Notes under the pieces: model-generated | Told to the model about the DNA's origin: nothing | Databases searched by the model: none | Seen by the model: only the letters and a program-made list of their open reading frames with translations | Shown here: positions 1-13,300 of the stretch, one piece after another | Layout of the letters: every line of letters starts with the position of its first letter | How positions within the stretch are numbered: the first letter of the stretch is position 1 | Made by a program: the position numbers and the translations under genes | NCBI GenBank assembly: GCA_003290165.1 | Contig: QNQO01008300.1 | Location: 310,001-374,000, forward strand | Direction of reading: 5' to 3' | Length of the DNA stretch: 64,000 nucleotides | Source: Berberis thunbergii | Taxonomy: Eukaryota; Streptophyta; Magnoliopsida; Ranunculales; Berberidaceae

Positions 1-569
1 GGAACGTGATGGATTCTATGTTTTTCTTCAACGTCATCATGTGGTGAAAGTGTCGCAAATGGTCGGTCGGATTGGTGGTGCCATCGTATGATTCAAACTT
101 TGTGGGACGAACTTCTTTGACATAGTTCATACAATACATTAGGATCCGTGACTTCGATTTTGAATGAAATTTTAGCGGGTGTCGCGTCCCTTTGGGGGGT
201 CCCATTTTGAATTGGTTTGCTGCTTTTTGAGATTCACCTGTTGAGGTTCTGCATGAACTTTGTTGGCAGAGTTTGTTGAGGCGGAGCTTGGACGAGATCA
301 GCGGACTGAGCACACTTTTGGGTGAATTTTTCTACCATTTTGATCATATAGTCCATTTGAGTCATGGGTAGGTCTGCACGAGGGTTGGTAGCAGTGTCGC
401 CAGACGTATGTGGTGTTTGGGCTACTGCACCGTGTTGATCTCTGTTGCCGGGCTTGATCGGCACGACATTTGTAGCTGGGTCTAAGGTGTGTACTACCGG
501 CAGTGTAGCTTCGTCGGTGGGAAGATTGCTTTGGTTGTTGTCGGGTTGAGGGTATGTATAGCGTTCCAT
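1..569 (-). mobile_element. Ty3/gypsy-type retrotransposon gag, 5' part, cut by the window edge
   Basis: The minus strand reads an open frame from an ATG at 569 to a stop at 234, rich in Pro, Thr, Asn and Gln, as in the variable N-terminus of plant gypsy gag proteins. Past that stop, in another frame, positions 1-120 encode FESYDGTTNPTDHLRHF, which matches the start of the conserved gag domain of plant gypsy elements (Phe-x-x-Tyr-Asp-Gly-x-Thr-x-Pro-x-Asp-His-Leu). The stop and frame change mean the copy is dead. The remainder of gag and any pol lie outside the left edge. Assignment to a gypsy lineage is inference from the motif. Confidence 0.6.
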
Positions 570-1977
570 CTGTTCTAAAGGTTTCTAAATCGTTGATTAG
601 AATTGAAGAAATTTGCAATTGTAGATTCACTTCTTGAAAGGAAAACTTATCGTTCCCCACGGATGACAACAAACTGATGCGTCCAAAATCCGTGCTCTTG
701 TAAGTTTGACCTGCAAAACAAATGTTAGACTGCCAAAGACCACCTTTTTGGTGGTTGATGGCACTCTGATGCTTAAGTCGGTAACTCAGTTGGAGATTGA
801 GATAATTTTGGACAAAACTCAGTTAGAGTTGCATATATTTGTTAAATGTCCCCTTTACCTTTATAATGGTCGTTGTTAATTCCCTACGTGACTTAAGCAT
901 GTAAGGTGCAATGAGGGGGGACATTTTCTGTAACAATCACCTCCTTTATGAATATACATCCGTGGAGGAGTAACTCCCTCCACGACTTTTTTTTCTTTGT
1001 AACGTTCCTCACCCTTAAGGGAGAACTTTATCGGGCCTGGATTTGGGTATCTTATTAGGTTTTATTTTGATAGACCCTGTTTGGGCTTTCATGATTGGAT
1101 TCGTCTTCTTTGGACTTTATGAATTGACTTGGTATTGGGATACTTGATCCTCGTGATGGGTGATATCTGCCACGTATATGGCTGTGATGACGACCTTATT
1201 TAATGTATCATCAATTAGCAATGCTCTTCTCGTAACGTGTAACTTTGTAGTGTGTGTATCTTTTATGTGTTAGATTGAAAAGTTTGACAAACTAAAATCA
1301 CAGCTCCAAGTTGTAGCGCTGAGAATTCAAGTAAGATTATTTGGATGTGCTTGTTTTAATTTTATATTGCAGAAAGGTAGTACCGGTTATCAGATAGACT
1401 TGACTAAAAAAAAACTAAAATATCCTCAAACAAAACAACATTGCTTTCTTGACGAAACAACTTATACTTCGACATATTCTGGCCATGCACTAAAAATGCC
1501 CCAATTATTACGAGGCTTATAATTTCGCATTTTGATCATTCACTAAAATGTCAAAACTGCTTAATTATTACGAGGTTATTTAATCATGCAAGACACATTC
1601 ATATACCTTTGATTCACCATAATTGTTAATTATGATGAAAAACATTTCCATTCATACTTTCTTACTAAAAGTTTGTATTCTTCTTTGCAAGTGTTCAAGA
1701 CACTAAAATCAACCCAAGCAATGGGGGAAGCTATGAAAGGTGTGTTACAAAAGTGATGGGCCAGATGAATTTGCCTTCATTACAAAAAATAATGCAAGAA
1801 TTCAGGAATGGCCCGTTCATGCTCCTACTCCAAATAATGAGTTCATAATTTAAGTCAATTAGCAGGGTCCAAATTGAAGAATAAATTTGCCAAAAACATG
1901 CTAGATTATGTGCGTGAGCTTAGTAAATTGAAAAAAAAAAAGTAAATTGAAAGTTACAAATTAAAGCATGTTAATTT
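570..1977. other. Intergenic DNA, probably the leader of the minus-strand gypsy element and unassigned AT-rich sequence
   Basis: There is no credible coding frame. The part next to 570 would be the untranslated leader of the gag fragment. A short perfect hairpin with the arms TCCGTGGAGG and CCTCCACGA lies near 958-985. I found no second LTR copy and no recognisable host gene. The stretch 1400-1960 is AT-rich with no structure I can name. Confidence 0.3.
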
Positions 1978-2095
1978 CATCTCGTCCTGAACCTGTTTGG
2001 GATAGGATGAGGTCGGGATGATGTCTATCCCATTTCGATCCCGAAGAAATGGGATGGGATAGGGATTTCCATCACGTCCCATACCCACCCCTACT
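1978..2095 (-). mobile_element. Terminal fragment of a hAT-like nonautonomous element
   Basis: On the minus strand this begins AGGGGTGGGTATGGGACG and continues with repeated GGGATGGGATAGG motifs. This is the purine-rich terminal sequence seen in many plant hAT derivatives. Related sequence ends the nested insertion at 49988-50423. No second terminus or target-site duplication was found here, so it is treated as a fragment. Confidence 0.4.
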
Positions 2096-2161
2096 TATTA
2101 GAGATGCTTGAATGCCATGAATACTTTACTGATATTATCCTATTGTATTATTTTCTTCTCA

Positions 2162-2818
2162 AATGTTTCTTCGACGCCAAGGTACCTCACTTCCCCCTAA
2201 AGTGTTGTCATCAAACACAACTTTCCCCTCATTCAACACTATCAATTTTATTGAAAAAAAAATAGATAGAAAGGAAAAAAAAACAAAATGTATCAATTCT
2301 GCTCTCCTCCTCAATCCTCCTCATTCCTCACATCACATAGACAATAAGACCCCCTCTCCCCAATATACAATTCGGTGTACCTACTTTGTGTTGTGTGTGA
2401 ATTTTCATTCTCTCTCTCTCTCTCTCTCACACAACTCTCCTTTCTCTCAACTCAACATTTCTCACACAACTCTCCTTTCTCTCAACTCAACATTTCTCAC
2501 ACCCCACCCCACCTTTCTTCATTTCCTTCCCTTTCTTTCACTCCCACAGTTCCCCTCTCTCCCCACCGCCGCAGAAACAAATTGGATTCTTTAACAAATT
2601 TAATAAAAACATTGAGAAAACAAGACTAACTCTTCCTTCCTTTCTTCATCTCAATTTGTTTGACCTGAATCGAATCGGTTGCCAGAAAAAAAGATCCCTT
2701 TTTTGGGCGGTTGTAGAGAATTCTCTGGGTGTCTTTGATTCATTTTTCTTTCTCAGGTTTTAGATCGGAGGAGGATTCTTCACTTTGGGGTTTATTTGCA
2801 GCCAACAAATCTGCTAAG
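2162..2818 (+). promoter_or_regulatory. WDR26: Probable promoter-proximal region and 5' UTR exon of the WDR26 gene
   Basis: The stretch is pyrimidine-rich with a CT microsatellite at about 2408-2428 and an exact two-copy 35-bp direct repeat at 2426-2495. CT-rich tracts of this sort are common around plant transcription starts and 5' UTRs. A good splice donor (CTAAG/GTTTGC) ends the exon at 2818, and an acceptor (TTTTCCGCAG) lies at 3494, 31 bases before the WDR26 ATG. The transcription start itself cannot be placed. The open frame over 2163-2594 is low-complexity and is not considered coding. Confidence 0.45.
2426..2495 (+). repeat. Exact tandem duplication of 35 bp in the 5' UTR region
   Basis: Two identical 35-base units, 2426-2460 and 2461-2495, begin CTCACACAACTCTCC. 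They directly follow the CT microsatellite. Being identical, they are probably recent. Confidence 0.9.
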
Positions 2819-3494
2819 GTTTGCTTTTTGTTCTATCATTCTCAGCTGTTCTTGATGATGTCGGTTCCCTCTTTGTTTATTAATTGATTATTTATTATCT
2901 GCTCTCTAATAATTTTATTATGGCAACTTTTAAGATTTTGTGAAATGGGTATTTAGATTTACCAGTGTTTGGTTGATTGAAATGAAAACAACAGAGTATT
3001 TAATAGTGTTTTGTCTCGCAGTTTGCAACCTTTGATGTATTGGGCAAAGCCCATCAGTTAGTATTTGAAAGGTTTTCTTGTTCTGGTTGATTTTGATGTA
3101 GTTGTCTGATGCAACCACGTCTGAGTGTTTGTGGGTACTGTGTTTTATCCCCCGAATAGAGCTGTGGCATTTGCTTGATTGAGCTTTTACTAATTAAGAA
3201 CAGGGGGATTCTTATAATCAGAAAAAGTTCGTACCTGCATTTTTTTGAAACATTGTAATCTTTTTCTTTGGCATTTTTGTTGTTTTCTCACTTATATTAG
3301 TTTGAATCAATAGGAGATTGGTGATTCTTATTTGTGGTTTTTACTGATGTAGTTTGGATTGTGGGATGGGGGTGAGGAAATGGATTGTTTCATGATTTTC
3401 TGCTGGCTCTTGTTTACTTTTATACATTTAATTATCGCAAAGCATTTGACTCGAAGCTTTCTTCTTTGCAACCAGCGTTTCACATTTTCCGCAG
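2819..3494 (+). other. WDR26: 5' UTR intron of WDR26
   Basis: It is bounded by a donor AAG/GTTTGC and an acceptor TTTTCCGCAG, is T-rich as plant introns are, and is 676 bp long. It is predicted only from splice signals and the position of the ATG. RNA evidence is needed to confirm it. Confidence 0.5.
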
Positions 3495-3525
3495 TTTGGA
3501 AATATATGGGCTGAATTGGCATTTC

Positions 3526-4323
3526 ATGGGAGGAGTAGAGGACGATGAACCACCCTCGAAACGTGTGAAAGTGTCCTCAGCAGAAGTGAGGAGCCTCTCG
3601 GACAGCTCATCTCTTTCTGAACCTGTCACTGGCTTTCTGAGAGACTCAATGGCACGACCTTTACCTTCTGAGGGGGATGAAGAAATGGTTGGTGAAAATA
3701 AAGTCATCAAAAAAGTAGAATTTGTGCGGATCATAACCAAAGCATTATACTCACTGGGTTACCAGAGGAGTGGGGCCCTTTTAGAGGAGGAGTCTGGGAT
3801 ACCCTTACATTCCCCTATTGTGACTTTGTTTCGGGAGCAGGTGCTCGCTGGAAAATGGGATGAAGGTGTAGCTACATTGCGTAAAATAGGACTAATTCAT
3901 GAACATTCACTCAAGAAAGCATGTTTCTTACTATTGGAGCAAAAGTTTTTTGACCAGTTAGGAAAGGGAAAATTCATGGATGCTTTGAAGACACTGAGGA
4001 CAGAGATTGTACCCCTTAATGTTTACAAGAACCTTTTGCCTGAGCTCGCTTCATGCATTGTGTCTCCTTCACACTGCATAGTACCTGGCTTTTCCAGTTT
4101 GGATATTTTGGGAAAGGACTCGAGGATGAAACTTATGGAGAAATTGCAGGAATTGCTTCCCCCAACAGTTATGATACCTGAAAGAAGGTTGGAACATCTT
4201 GTCGAACAGGCTCTCAGGGTGCAACGAGATTCATGTGTCTTTCACAACTCTTTGGATAGTGAAATGTCTTTGTATACAAATCATCAGTGTGGAAGAGATC
4301 AGATTCCTACTCAAACTTTACAG
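3526..4323 (+). CDS. WDR26: WDR26 coding exon 1 (LisH and CTLH domains)
   Basis: It encodes residues 1-266, containing the acidic/basic N-terminus, LisH, CTLH and the linker with the conserved [12 protein letters not shown] stretch. It ends at CAG/GTTAGA in phase 0. The open frame continues 84 bases into the intron before a stop, which is not part of the protein. Confidence 0.92.
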
Positions 4324-7300
4324 GTTAGAACTTGTATATTAGACGATAAAGCTTGTTATATTCCTCTCTTCTCCATTCTTGCCTTAATTATCCTCAGAAT
4401 AGTGTAGTTTGCTGGTTATTGTTTTCTGCAGTACATTAAGTGAAATTTTCAGATATAATCAGTCACTTGAATAATAGGCTAGATATATATCCTATACCAA
4501 TGTTGTAGTGTTTCCTGAATAATAAGCATGTTATCTGTTGCACCTTTTTACAAAACTTGTATTTTGATCATGCTGCTCACAGTCAGTACTCAGTAGTGAG
4601 AAATTGTATTTCCATTAATTAGTGTTCTAAAAAGCGTTAGGCGGGCGGCGAGCAGGTGCCTAGCGCCTAGGCGGTTTTAGGTTTTGTATTATAACTTTAA
4701 TAATTTACAAAAGTTAAGCATAATACTTTATCAATTACATCCAATTTAATGTCAAGATACATATGCAAAATTTAAAAACATGAAAATGAATAATCATGAA
4801 CAAAATTTATTGAAACTCAAATATTGAAGTTGGTTATGATGGGTACTTTATACAAAGTTGAATTTGTGGACAAATATCCAAATCTACTTTTATTTTTCTT
4901 CAAATTGCATGAATGGTCTCAATCATGTTTGATAAAATCTACATTACTAAAATTGATACCGGCAAATCCTTTGAGAATTCCATTAAGTTATCATCATTTG
5001 CTACATTCAGACATATACTGAATAAAAACAATTAAATTGTTTATTTCCAAAAAAGGGGATTGAAAAATAAAATAAGAACACAATCAGCCTTATTCAAAAA
5101 AAAAAAAAACTCTTTTAGACCGCCTAGATTGCCCAGACCTCGCCTAGACCGCCAAAAACCCGCCCAGCCATTAATCTGGGCGTTTCTCTAACGCCTAGGC
5201 CGTTTTTTAGAATACTGCCATTAACCACGACATTTCTACCATCTAAAAAAAGTGAAACAAACCATGATCTTTTCGTGGAATGATAGAATAAACAGTAAGT
5301 CAGTGAAATTAAATGTGCAATAGTAACCTGTGTTGGTTTAGGTAGAATAAAAGGCTATTTGCTCTTTAGAATTTGGAATTGGGCTATTGAAAATGGAAGT
5401 ATGCATGAGCTCAATTGTATTGGAAAGGGATGATGTTTGGAGTAGGACATGCCAATCTTTAAATTATGGTTGATTTAGTAGTGGTGGATTAGAACCTTCA
5501 AGAAGATTAGCATTGCGCTCCTACGGGAAGTAGTATGGAGATATTACGAGTTGGAATGCCTTTGGAGGAAGGTCATTAAAGCCAAATATGAAATGATATC
5601 ACTGGGATTGGCTAGATTTTTCTTCATTCTTTGTGGTACTATGGTACAATTTTGTCGAAGAGCATTTCTAACATGGAGCTAAGTTTCCTTCAAGGGGTGG
5701 AACATGTCCTTGGGTTAATGGGATGAGATTAAATTTTGGCAGGACAAGTGGTGCAGGCCAGTGGCTCTAAAGGCTATATTTCCTAGATTGTTTTGGTAAA
5801 GTTCAGGACGTGAACTGTGAGAGACAATGTAGTCAAGGCAACTGCCTAGACGCGCCTCTAGGCGTTTTCATCGAATTCTGCCTCAAAGTGAGACAATGTG
5901 GTACGATAATCCAAAAATGATTGTAGTCAGCTCAATTACAGCCCATTTACAACCCATTTGCAACTCAATTGTAGCAAAAAAAGGTTGCAACTCACTCTAT
6001 AATAGGATTTTATGTTTCTTGGTGTAATATTTGATAATTTAATTAAAACAAGATAAAACGTTTCTAAGTTTTGATAAATTTGTACATTTTTTTTAATTAT
6101 TTTTTGGAGAAAACATATATTGATCTGTGATGAACGTCAATCTTGATTTTTCATAGAGTAGTTCAATGATTTTTATGCTTTTAGAATATAATAGTGATCA
6201 TACTTGTGGATTTTTACTGTCCATTACAATAATTTCTTCTAACAAATGCTCAATATTTTCAAGTTTCTATTTTTTCAAGATTATTAATTTTTAATAATTT
6301 AGTGGACGTTTGCAAGTTACTTAGACACTTATGTAGTGCTTCTTTTCGCTATGCTATACAACTTTATTATATTTCTATTTTGATTTTAGGTAGTTGTGTC
6401 ACTTTTTGTACATATTTGTTTATGATACTTATCAAAATGATGATGTATACTACTATGCTGATATGTTTCGAATTGATTATAAAAAACTCTTTAAAAGTAT
6501 TAAGACCGCCTCACTTCAAGATGTCTGCCTCGCCTCACGCCTTAGGTGTTCTCGGGCCCGTCCTAATTTCATCCAAGCATATGGGTAGATTGGGTTAAGT
6601 CTATTGAGAATGTGTTCTTAGGTGGAAGTGTCAAGCTTATTCAAAGGTGGAGGGGGAGTGGTGTGGAGCCTTATTCCATATGCCCTATGCGATTGTGTGG
6701 GTCATTTGACAAGAGAAACAAAAGGCTGCTTGACTTGAGGGATCATAGTGTTAAAGATGCAATGAGTGCTTTCTTATGGTATATGTGCACATCCATGGTC
6801 CTTTTGAAGGAGCTCGTTTTCATGAATGCATTGCCTTGTCGAAGGAATTATGAGGGTCCATGGGGCCTTGCCTTTGGTCTTTTAGCTCTTGTAAATATTT
6901 CCATTTTTCAAACTCTTGGATCGGTTAAAAAAATTCACACAAAGGAAAAAGTGGTAGTGGATACCTTTTACTTGAGGTTGTTGTTTGGGAGATATTTTGA
7001 ATTGCTTTAGGGTATTAATGTAGGCACAGGTGATTGGAGGGGTCACATTGTTTTAGGAGTATCTGATGGCATGAAGATTTATTCAGATTGACCTATGTCT
7101 GGGGGGAGAATTAGAGAATACGGATCATGTTGGCTTAATTTCATCCAAGCATGTGAGATAGATTGTATAAAGTCTATTGAGAATGTGTTCCTTGTGTGGG
7201 AGTGTCAAACTTATTCAAAGGTGGAGGGGGAGTGGCATGGAGCCTTATTCCATATCCCACCCTATGCGATAGTGTGGGTCATTTGACAAGAGAAAAAAAA

Positions 7301-10300
7301 AGACTGTTTGACTTGAGGGGTCATATTGTTACAGATGCAATGAGTGCTTTCTTATGGTATATGTGCAGATCCATGATCTTTTTAAAAAGGAGCTCGTTTT
7401 GATGAGTGTATTGTCTCTTGGAATTTATGATGGTCCATGGGGCCTTGTCTTTTGGTTTTTTAGTTCTTGTAAGTCTTTCTCAATTTTCAAAAACTCTTGG
7501 AACAGCTAAACAAAAGCACACAAAAAAAAAGTGGTAATAGATGCCTTGTGATTGTTGTTTGGGAGATATTTTAAATTGCTTTAGGGTATTAATATAGGCA
7601 CAAGCGATTGGAGGGGTCACATATTTTTAGGAGTATCTGATGGCATGAAGATTGTTAGATTGACCTATGTGTGGGGGAGAATCAGAGACTAGGGATCATG
7701 TTGGCTTAATTTCATCCAAGCATGTGGGGTAGATTGGATTAAGTCTATTGAGAATGTGTTCCTTGGGTAGAAGGGTCAAGCTCATTCAAAGGTGGAGAGG
7801 GAGTGGCTTGGGCCTTATTCCATATCCCCTATGCGATAGTGTGGGTCATTTGACATGAGAAAACAAAAGGCTGCTTGACTTGAGGGATCATATTGTTATG
7901 GATGCAATGAGTGTTTTCTTGTGGTATATGTGCACATCCCTGGTCTTTTTAAAGGAGCTTGTTTTGATGAGTGTATTGCCTCTTGGAGGGAATTTATGAG
8001 GGTCCATGGAGACTTGCCTTTTTCTTTTAGCATTTGCAATTATTTTCCCGTTTTCAGTAACTCTTGGAATGGTTAAAAAAGCACAAAAAAAAAGGAAAAA
8101 GTGGTAATAGATGCCTTTTACTTGTGATTGTCGTTTGAGATATCTTAAATTGCTTTAGGGTATTAATGTAGGCACAGGCGATTGGCGGGGTCACATTGTT
8201 TTAGGAGTATCTACTTTCAGATAGACTTTCTTGCACCAAAACCTACCTCTTGTCACTAATCTCTTTAATTTTGAGTCGGATGAACAAGGAGCTCTAGTTT
8301 TTTGTAAATGTATTGTTGGTCGGTGGTGGCAAATGAGTGTATCAATCTTTGAAGGAACTCCAGACACTTGGCGTCTAACATTATCAAAATTCGTCTTGTA
8401 ACTTGAAACCAAAAGTCAAGATATGGGTACTGTAACTTAGTGTATTATAAGATACGGTGTGACATTGCATATATGTAAATACACTACTACTGCTATGTAG
8501 ATTTTTAGTGTCTTTCTGATATAGATAACATTATTTAGGCAAATAGGCCCCAAAAAAATTTTCTTTGTATTTCATAGTTGTGATAAGTTGTTGGAATCGA
8601 CATTGATGTGTATGTCAAATCAAACGCTAGATAAAGATACTTTCAATGAGGTCCAGTGATATATTTACAAAAAAGTTCCAAAACTTGAAATAAAACCACA
8701 AATCTGACCAACATGGAGAAAGCTATATTGATTATGGTCCTTCGAGAGCGAAGTTCTTGGTTTTAAAAAAATCCCTCTAACCCCTGCCAACTTGGCATTG
8801 TTCAAGCGTCAAACACAATTTTGAAACATAAAGATGGTTGGTAATAAAAAAGGAGGGGAAAAAAGTTAATTTACCCGCATTCTGTGCTATTAATGCGGCC
8901 TAAAATCGGCCAAAAAGCGCTATGTGGGGCTGGACCGAATCGCACAGGGTCGACTCGGTCGGCTTTAAACGAAACCAGTAAAATCGGTCAAACTCGATCA
9001 AAAGCGGTAAAAAATTGGTGAATCAGCACTTAATCGGCCAACCTGACTCGCTGATTTGTAGGTATTTATATATGAAAAAAAACCTGAAGAAGAAGAGGAA
9101 GCGTCGAAGACGAAGACAAGAAGAAGAGACGAAGAAGAAGAGAAGTAGATCTGAAATCTGAATCATCAACCTGTCTTCCTCCCTTCCTTCAACCGAATCA
9201 TCAAGCTGAAGGGGTTGCTGCTGAAGTGTTGAATCGATCAATCGAACACACTACTCAGAGTTCCAAATCAGGTACGCCTTCCCTCTCCTTCCAGTCCATT
9301 CGTTTCTTCGGTTCTTCCATTCGTTTCTTCCCATTGCTGAATCGATCAATCGATGGTGTTGAGCAAGTATGACTATGATCAATCGATAAATGCATGTGTC
9401 CGCCTCCATGATTAGAAACAAAGTCAAGCCTTACCATATTGATGATACCCCTGTCCGTCGACTACATTGAAGGTCTGAGCATTGCTTCTTTCAAGTCATA
9501 AGCAAACTCGGCTAACAAAAACTTCCCTGTAGTCTGGCTAGATGGATTAGTACTATGCCCTTCAAACCATCCAGAAATCCTGCAATCTTTTGGAGCACTT
9601 GTTATGTCGTAAGCCATACTCTAATAAGCAAAAATCAAGAATCAGTATGCAAATGTGTAGAGATTAATTTCAGTATATTCATTTAAGGTGATTTAAGGTG
9701 TACTAAAATATGATTTAAGGTGATAAAATTTGTATTGATTTAATTTCAAATTTAATACAGTTATAGCTTATGATATGAATGTTCAAAGTCCTTGATTATA
9801 CTTATGATATGAATGTTTTGGACTAACATTTGCTTATGCTACTTTTGCTATAGAAATAGATTGATACTTCATACTCATGTAATGTGACATGATTACATTA
9901 CATCATTTGCTTATGTTACAACTTGCTACAACTATACACTTGCTACACCTACAACTCTATAATGTGCTACTTTTATTGTTGTATACATTTGCTACTGTTG
10001 TTGCTTTAATTTTTGTTGTTTTTTGCAACTCTTGACTTCTTGCTCTTATTGCTTGTGGTTCTTGCTGTTGGGGTTATTGCTATGCCTATGATGAGTTGCT
10101 GTTATTGTTTTCGTTGTATTGGTTGTTCGTAAACAAGTTCAGGTAACTATAAGTGCTCCAACCTGCAAAATTAAATGCAAAATTAAATTCATTTGATTAA
10201 TTAGGGAAATAATACATGACTATGATTACATATTTACACCCTTTTGATTAATTATTTATTTTGTAATCTATGACTATGATTAAATTTTAAAAATATATGC

Positions 10301-13300
10301 TTTGAAAAAATTGTCCGCATAATTCCGCTTAGTCCCGCATAATTATGAAAAATCATAATGCAGTTCTGACCGTTTTCTGCATTAACTACTTAGCCCACAA
10401 TACTTGCAAAAACTACTTTAAAGTGAACCCACATAAATGTATGGTGTATGTAGACTTTTAGTTGGTGTCTTGGTCCTCACTTTGATCTTTGGTTCATTCA
10501 GCTTGTCTCGGAGATTTAAATGTTTCTAGAGTTATTTGATAAGGTTATGCTATGTCCCATTCCTTTTTCTATTATTGTTGAGAGCAAGTTGGTAATAAAG
10601 ACATTGTATAGGGAGCATAGTTTCAGCTTTGAAGTAAGCTCTTGTAGTCCGAGGGTAGCTCCTCATCCATTTGCTACGATACTTGATTTTTTTGAATGAT
10701 ATGGCTCGTGCGATTAACTTGAAAACTAATCATCTGCCAAGTTTGTTTCTTGATTGAGATCAACTTTCTAAGAGTATGGTGTATGTCATGGGGTCGGGCT
10801 AATTATTTGATGGGAACAATACTTTGGGGTATATGTAGGAATCGTACTTTTCCATCATTTACTTGTGGCTTCCGTTTGGAGCAAGAAGAACTGCATTAAA
10901 GGATTTATGGCATCCTGTCTCAAAGGTGATGGGAAGAGACTTCAATATGAAAGGATAAACTCTTATGAAAAGGTGATTAATGAACTCTTATCAGAAGTGT
11001 TTTTGCTAATGTGCCGATGTACTGCACCTCATTATTTCATATGCCAAAGTTTGTGTCAGATAGAATTGAGAAATTGGTGTGAAACTTCTTGTGGTGTGGT
11101 AGTGAGAACGACAAGGGCTTTCATGCTTTGGTTTGTACATCAAAGGAGATGGCTGGTTTAGGATTCATCCTATTCAACTTATGAATAAGTCTCTTAGGGT
11201 CAAATTGTTGCCAATTGTGGTGGAGGCATGGGCCAATAAGGAAGGTCTATGAAAGCAAATCATTAAAGATAAATATGATCCTTATGCATTTCTCTAGAGC
11301 TTTCACGGCATGCTACTTATATGAGGAGTATTTTCAACTTTAAGACCTCTTTTTTTGAAGGTGTTAAGGGAAATTGGGTGAAGGTGTAAACGATGCTCAG
11401 TCCTTCTTGTTTAACTCCCTAGATGATTTGCCTGAAAATGGGTTGCTATGGAGTTTGGGCAAGTTGAGTGAGATATCACAGATTCTTCACTTGTGCAGTC
11501 GCCCTTTCCAAATTGGAATGTGCATGGTACTCGCCCTAGCCTATTAGTAAATTAGCAATCCACTAATGCAATTACTTAACACATACATAGTTGCAAACAT
11601 CCGCTATGCTATAGAATTTTATTATATTTCCATTTCGATTTTAGGTAGATGTGTTACTTATCAAAATGATAATAATACTGCCATGCTAATATGTTTCAAT
11701 TTATTATAAAAAAATTTTAAAAATGTTTTACTGAGGCGTCCGCCTCGCCTCAAGCATTTCAGGCCTGTCCAGCTCCCCACTGCCTCAACGCCTTAACTAC
11801 AATGCATTAATATATTTTTTCTTGTTAATATATATGTATATGTTACCAATAATAAGTGGAACTATGGTAACTTTTTAGTTCTGAATTTTACTGAATCCCA
11901 ACTATCAGTTATGAACTTGTTCACAATGAAATCAAAATGCAACTGCTCTCTTTGTTAAATACTTTGCTTGTTATGTCACATTGGTTTCCTTTAGTGGCAC
12001 CTTTCTACTGGTGAGTCCATACTTTGTGCTGGAGATCTAACCAAGTGTTATAAATGCAGTTAGTATACTAAACCTACCTTTAGATTGTTTGATTTACCTT
12101 AAATGGAGTGATGATGAGTTTTTCCTACAGAGATCTCTTGATGTTGAACAGTTCTCAGCTGCATTGTCTTTTCCTTGAATGAAGCAGGTATTAAAAGGAC
12201 ACCATGATGAAGTATGGTTTTTGCAGTTTTCCCATAATGGGAAATTTTTGGCCTCATCCTCCAATGATCGGTCAGCAATTATATGGGAGGTAATCATGTA
12301 AAATATTGTTGGTTATTTCCTTCTCTTTTTTCCTTTTTTTTTTTAAAGTTTGTCAAGCACACAGCAAAAGATTTATTTAGCATAAATGAATAGTGAGAGA
12401 GGGTCTTCAAGATTAAAAAAGGAGAAATAGGTAACATATTACCTTGTACACTGAGAAGCCTGTTTCTACATAATGAATCAAAAGAGATGCCCTTGATTGG
12501 CCCCAAGATGTAACCCTTCAGCCACTGATTAGCCTTGGTCTTTGTAAACCACCAATCAGTTGTGCCATGTTTGTCATATTTTCGATGATTCCTCTCGTGC
12601 CAGATTATATAGAAAAGAGCATAGGGGATATGGTCCTAAAGCCAGTACCTTGGAGGGTAAAGCTCTAGCTTTTTACAACTATGTAACAACGACACTCTAT
12701 TTTTATAAGAAAAAGCGTGTTGACATATGTCACGTCGGATACTCGTTGACACTCAAATACTCTTACCGGACACTCCATTCTAAGATCATCAACTTTTTCA
12801 CATATATTTGAAAATTTTCAATTATATACTAATCTTACAAGCATATTATGACAACTTAGTAGCACATGAGTAGCAATATTGACCTATAAGTGAATTAAAG
12901 TGACTAATAGTTCAAAACTTATTGTTGGAAAGTAAATAATCCTAATATGTACAAATGTGTTACCTAGTGTATTTCGTATTGTGTTTTCTAGCCAACGTGT
13001 ATGACACTTGGTATCCATGTCAGATACAATACTTGTATCAAGTTTCGTTGTTACGTAGCTTTTTTGTTAGAATGCGCCATTAGATGATGGAGCCTTTGGT
13101 ATGACCCGTTGGTTGTAAAATTTTGCATGAATTGATTCTAAAGTCAAGAGTTAAGGCGCAAGGACATTATAAAAAGACGTGATCAAGCGACTCCCTACCC
13201 TTTGTCAGAGACTCAAAATATGCATATAATTGGTAGCATATCTCCGGTCAGATTTTCTCGATAAGGAAAGTGATCCTTGGAGGAGCTTGCTTGGCCCACA

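Larger units (their letters stand above)
5340..8215 (+). mobile_element. L1-type LINE 3' portion, interrupted and with a triplicated tail
   Basis: The segment 5340-5815 encodes, with stops and frame changes, the C-terminal part of a plant L1 ORF2 ([16 protein letters not shown] start, [17 protein letters not shown]). It stops at a hAT-like insertion (5825-6560) and resumes with IENVFLGG..., [12 protein letters not shown] and SAFLWYMC, typical of the extreme C-terminus of plant L1 ORF2. This C-terminal and tail segment then repeats twice more at a spacing of about 570 bp. The sense orientation matches the host gene. No intact protein remains. Confidence 0.6.

Noticed and set aside
2163..2594. 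143-codon plus-strand frame near the WDR26 leader
   Set aside because: Low-complexity Ser/Leu/Pro/His translation of CT-rich DNA and an exact duplication; better explained as promoter and 5' UTR.
6302..7010. Plus-strand frames of 98 and 132 codons in WDR26 intron 1
   Set aside because: They are remnants of a hAT-like element and of an L1 C-terminus, repeated in decayed form downstream.
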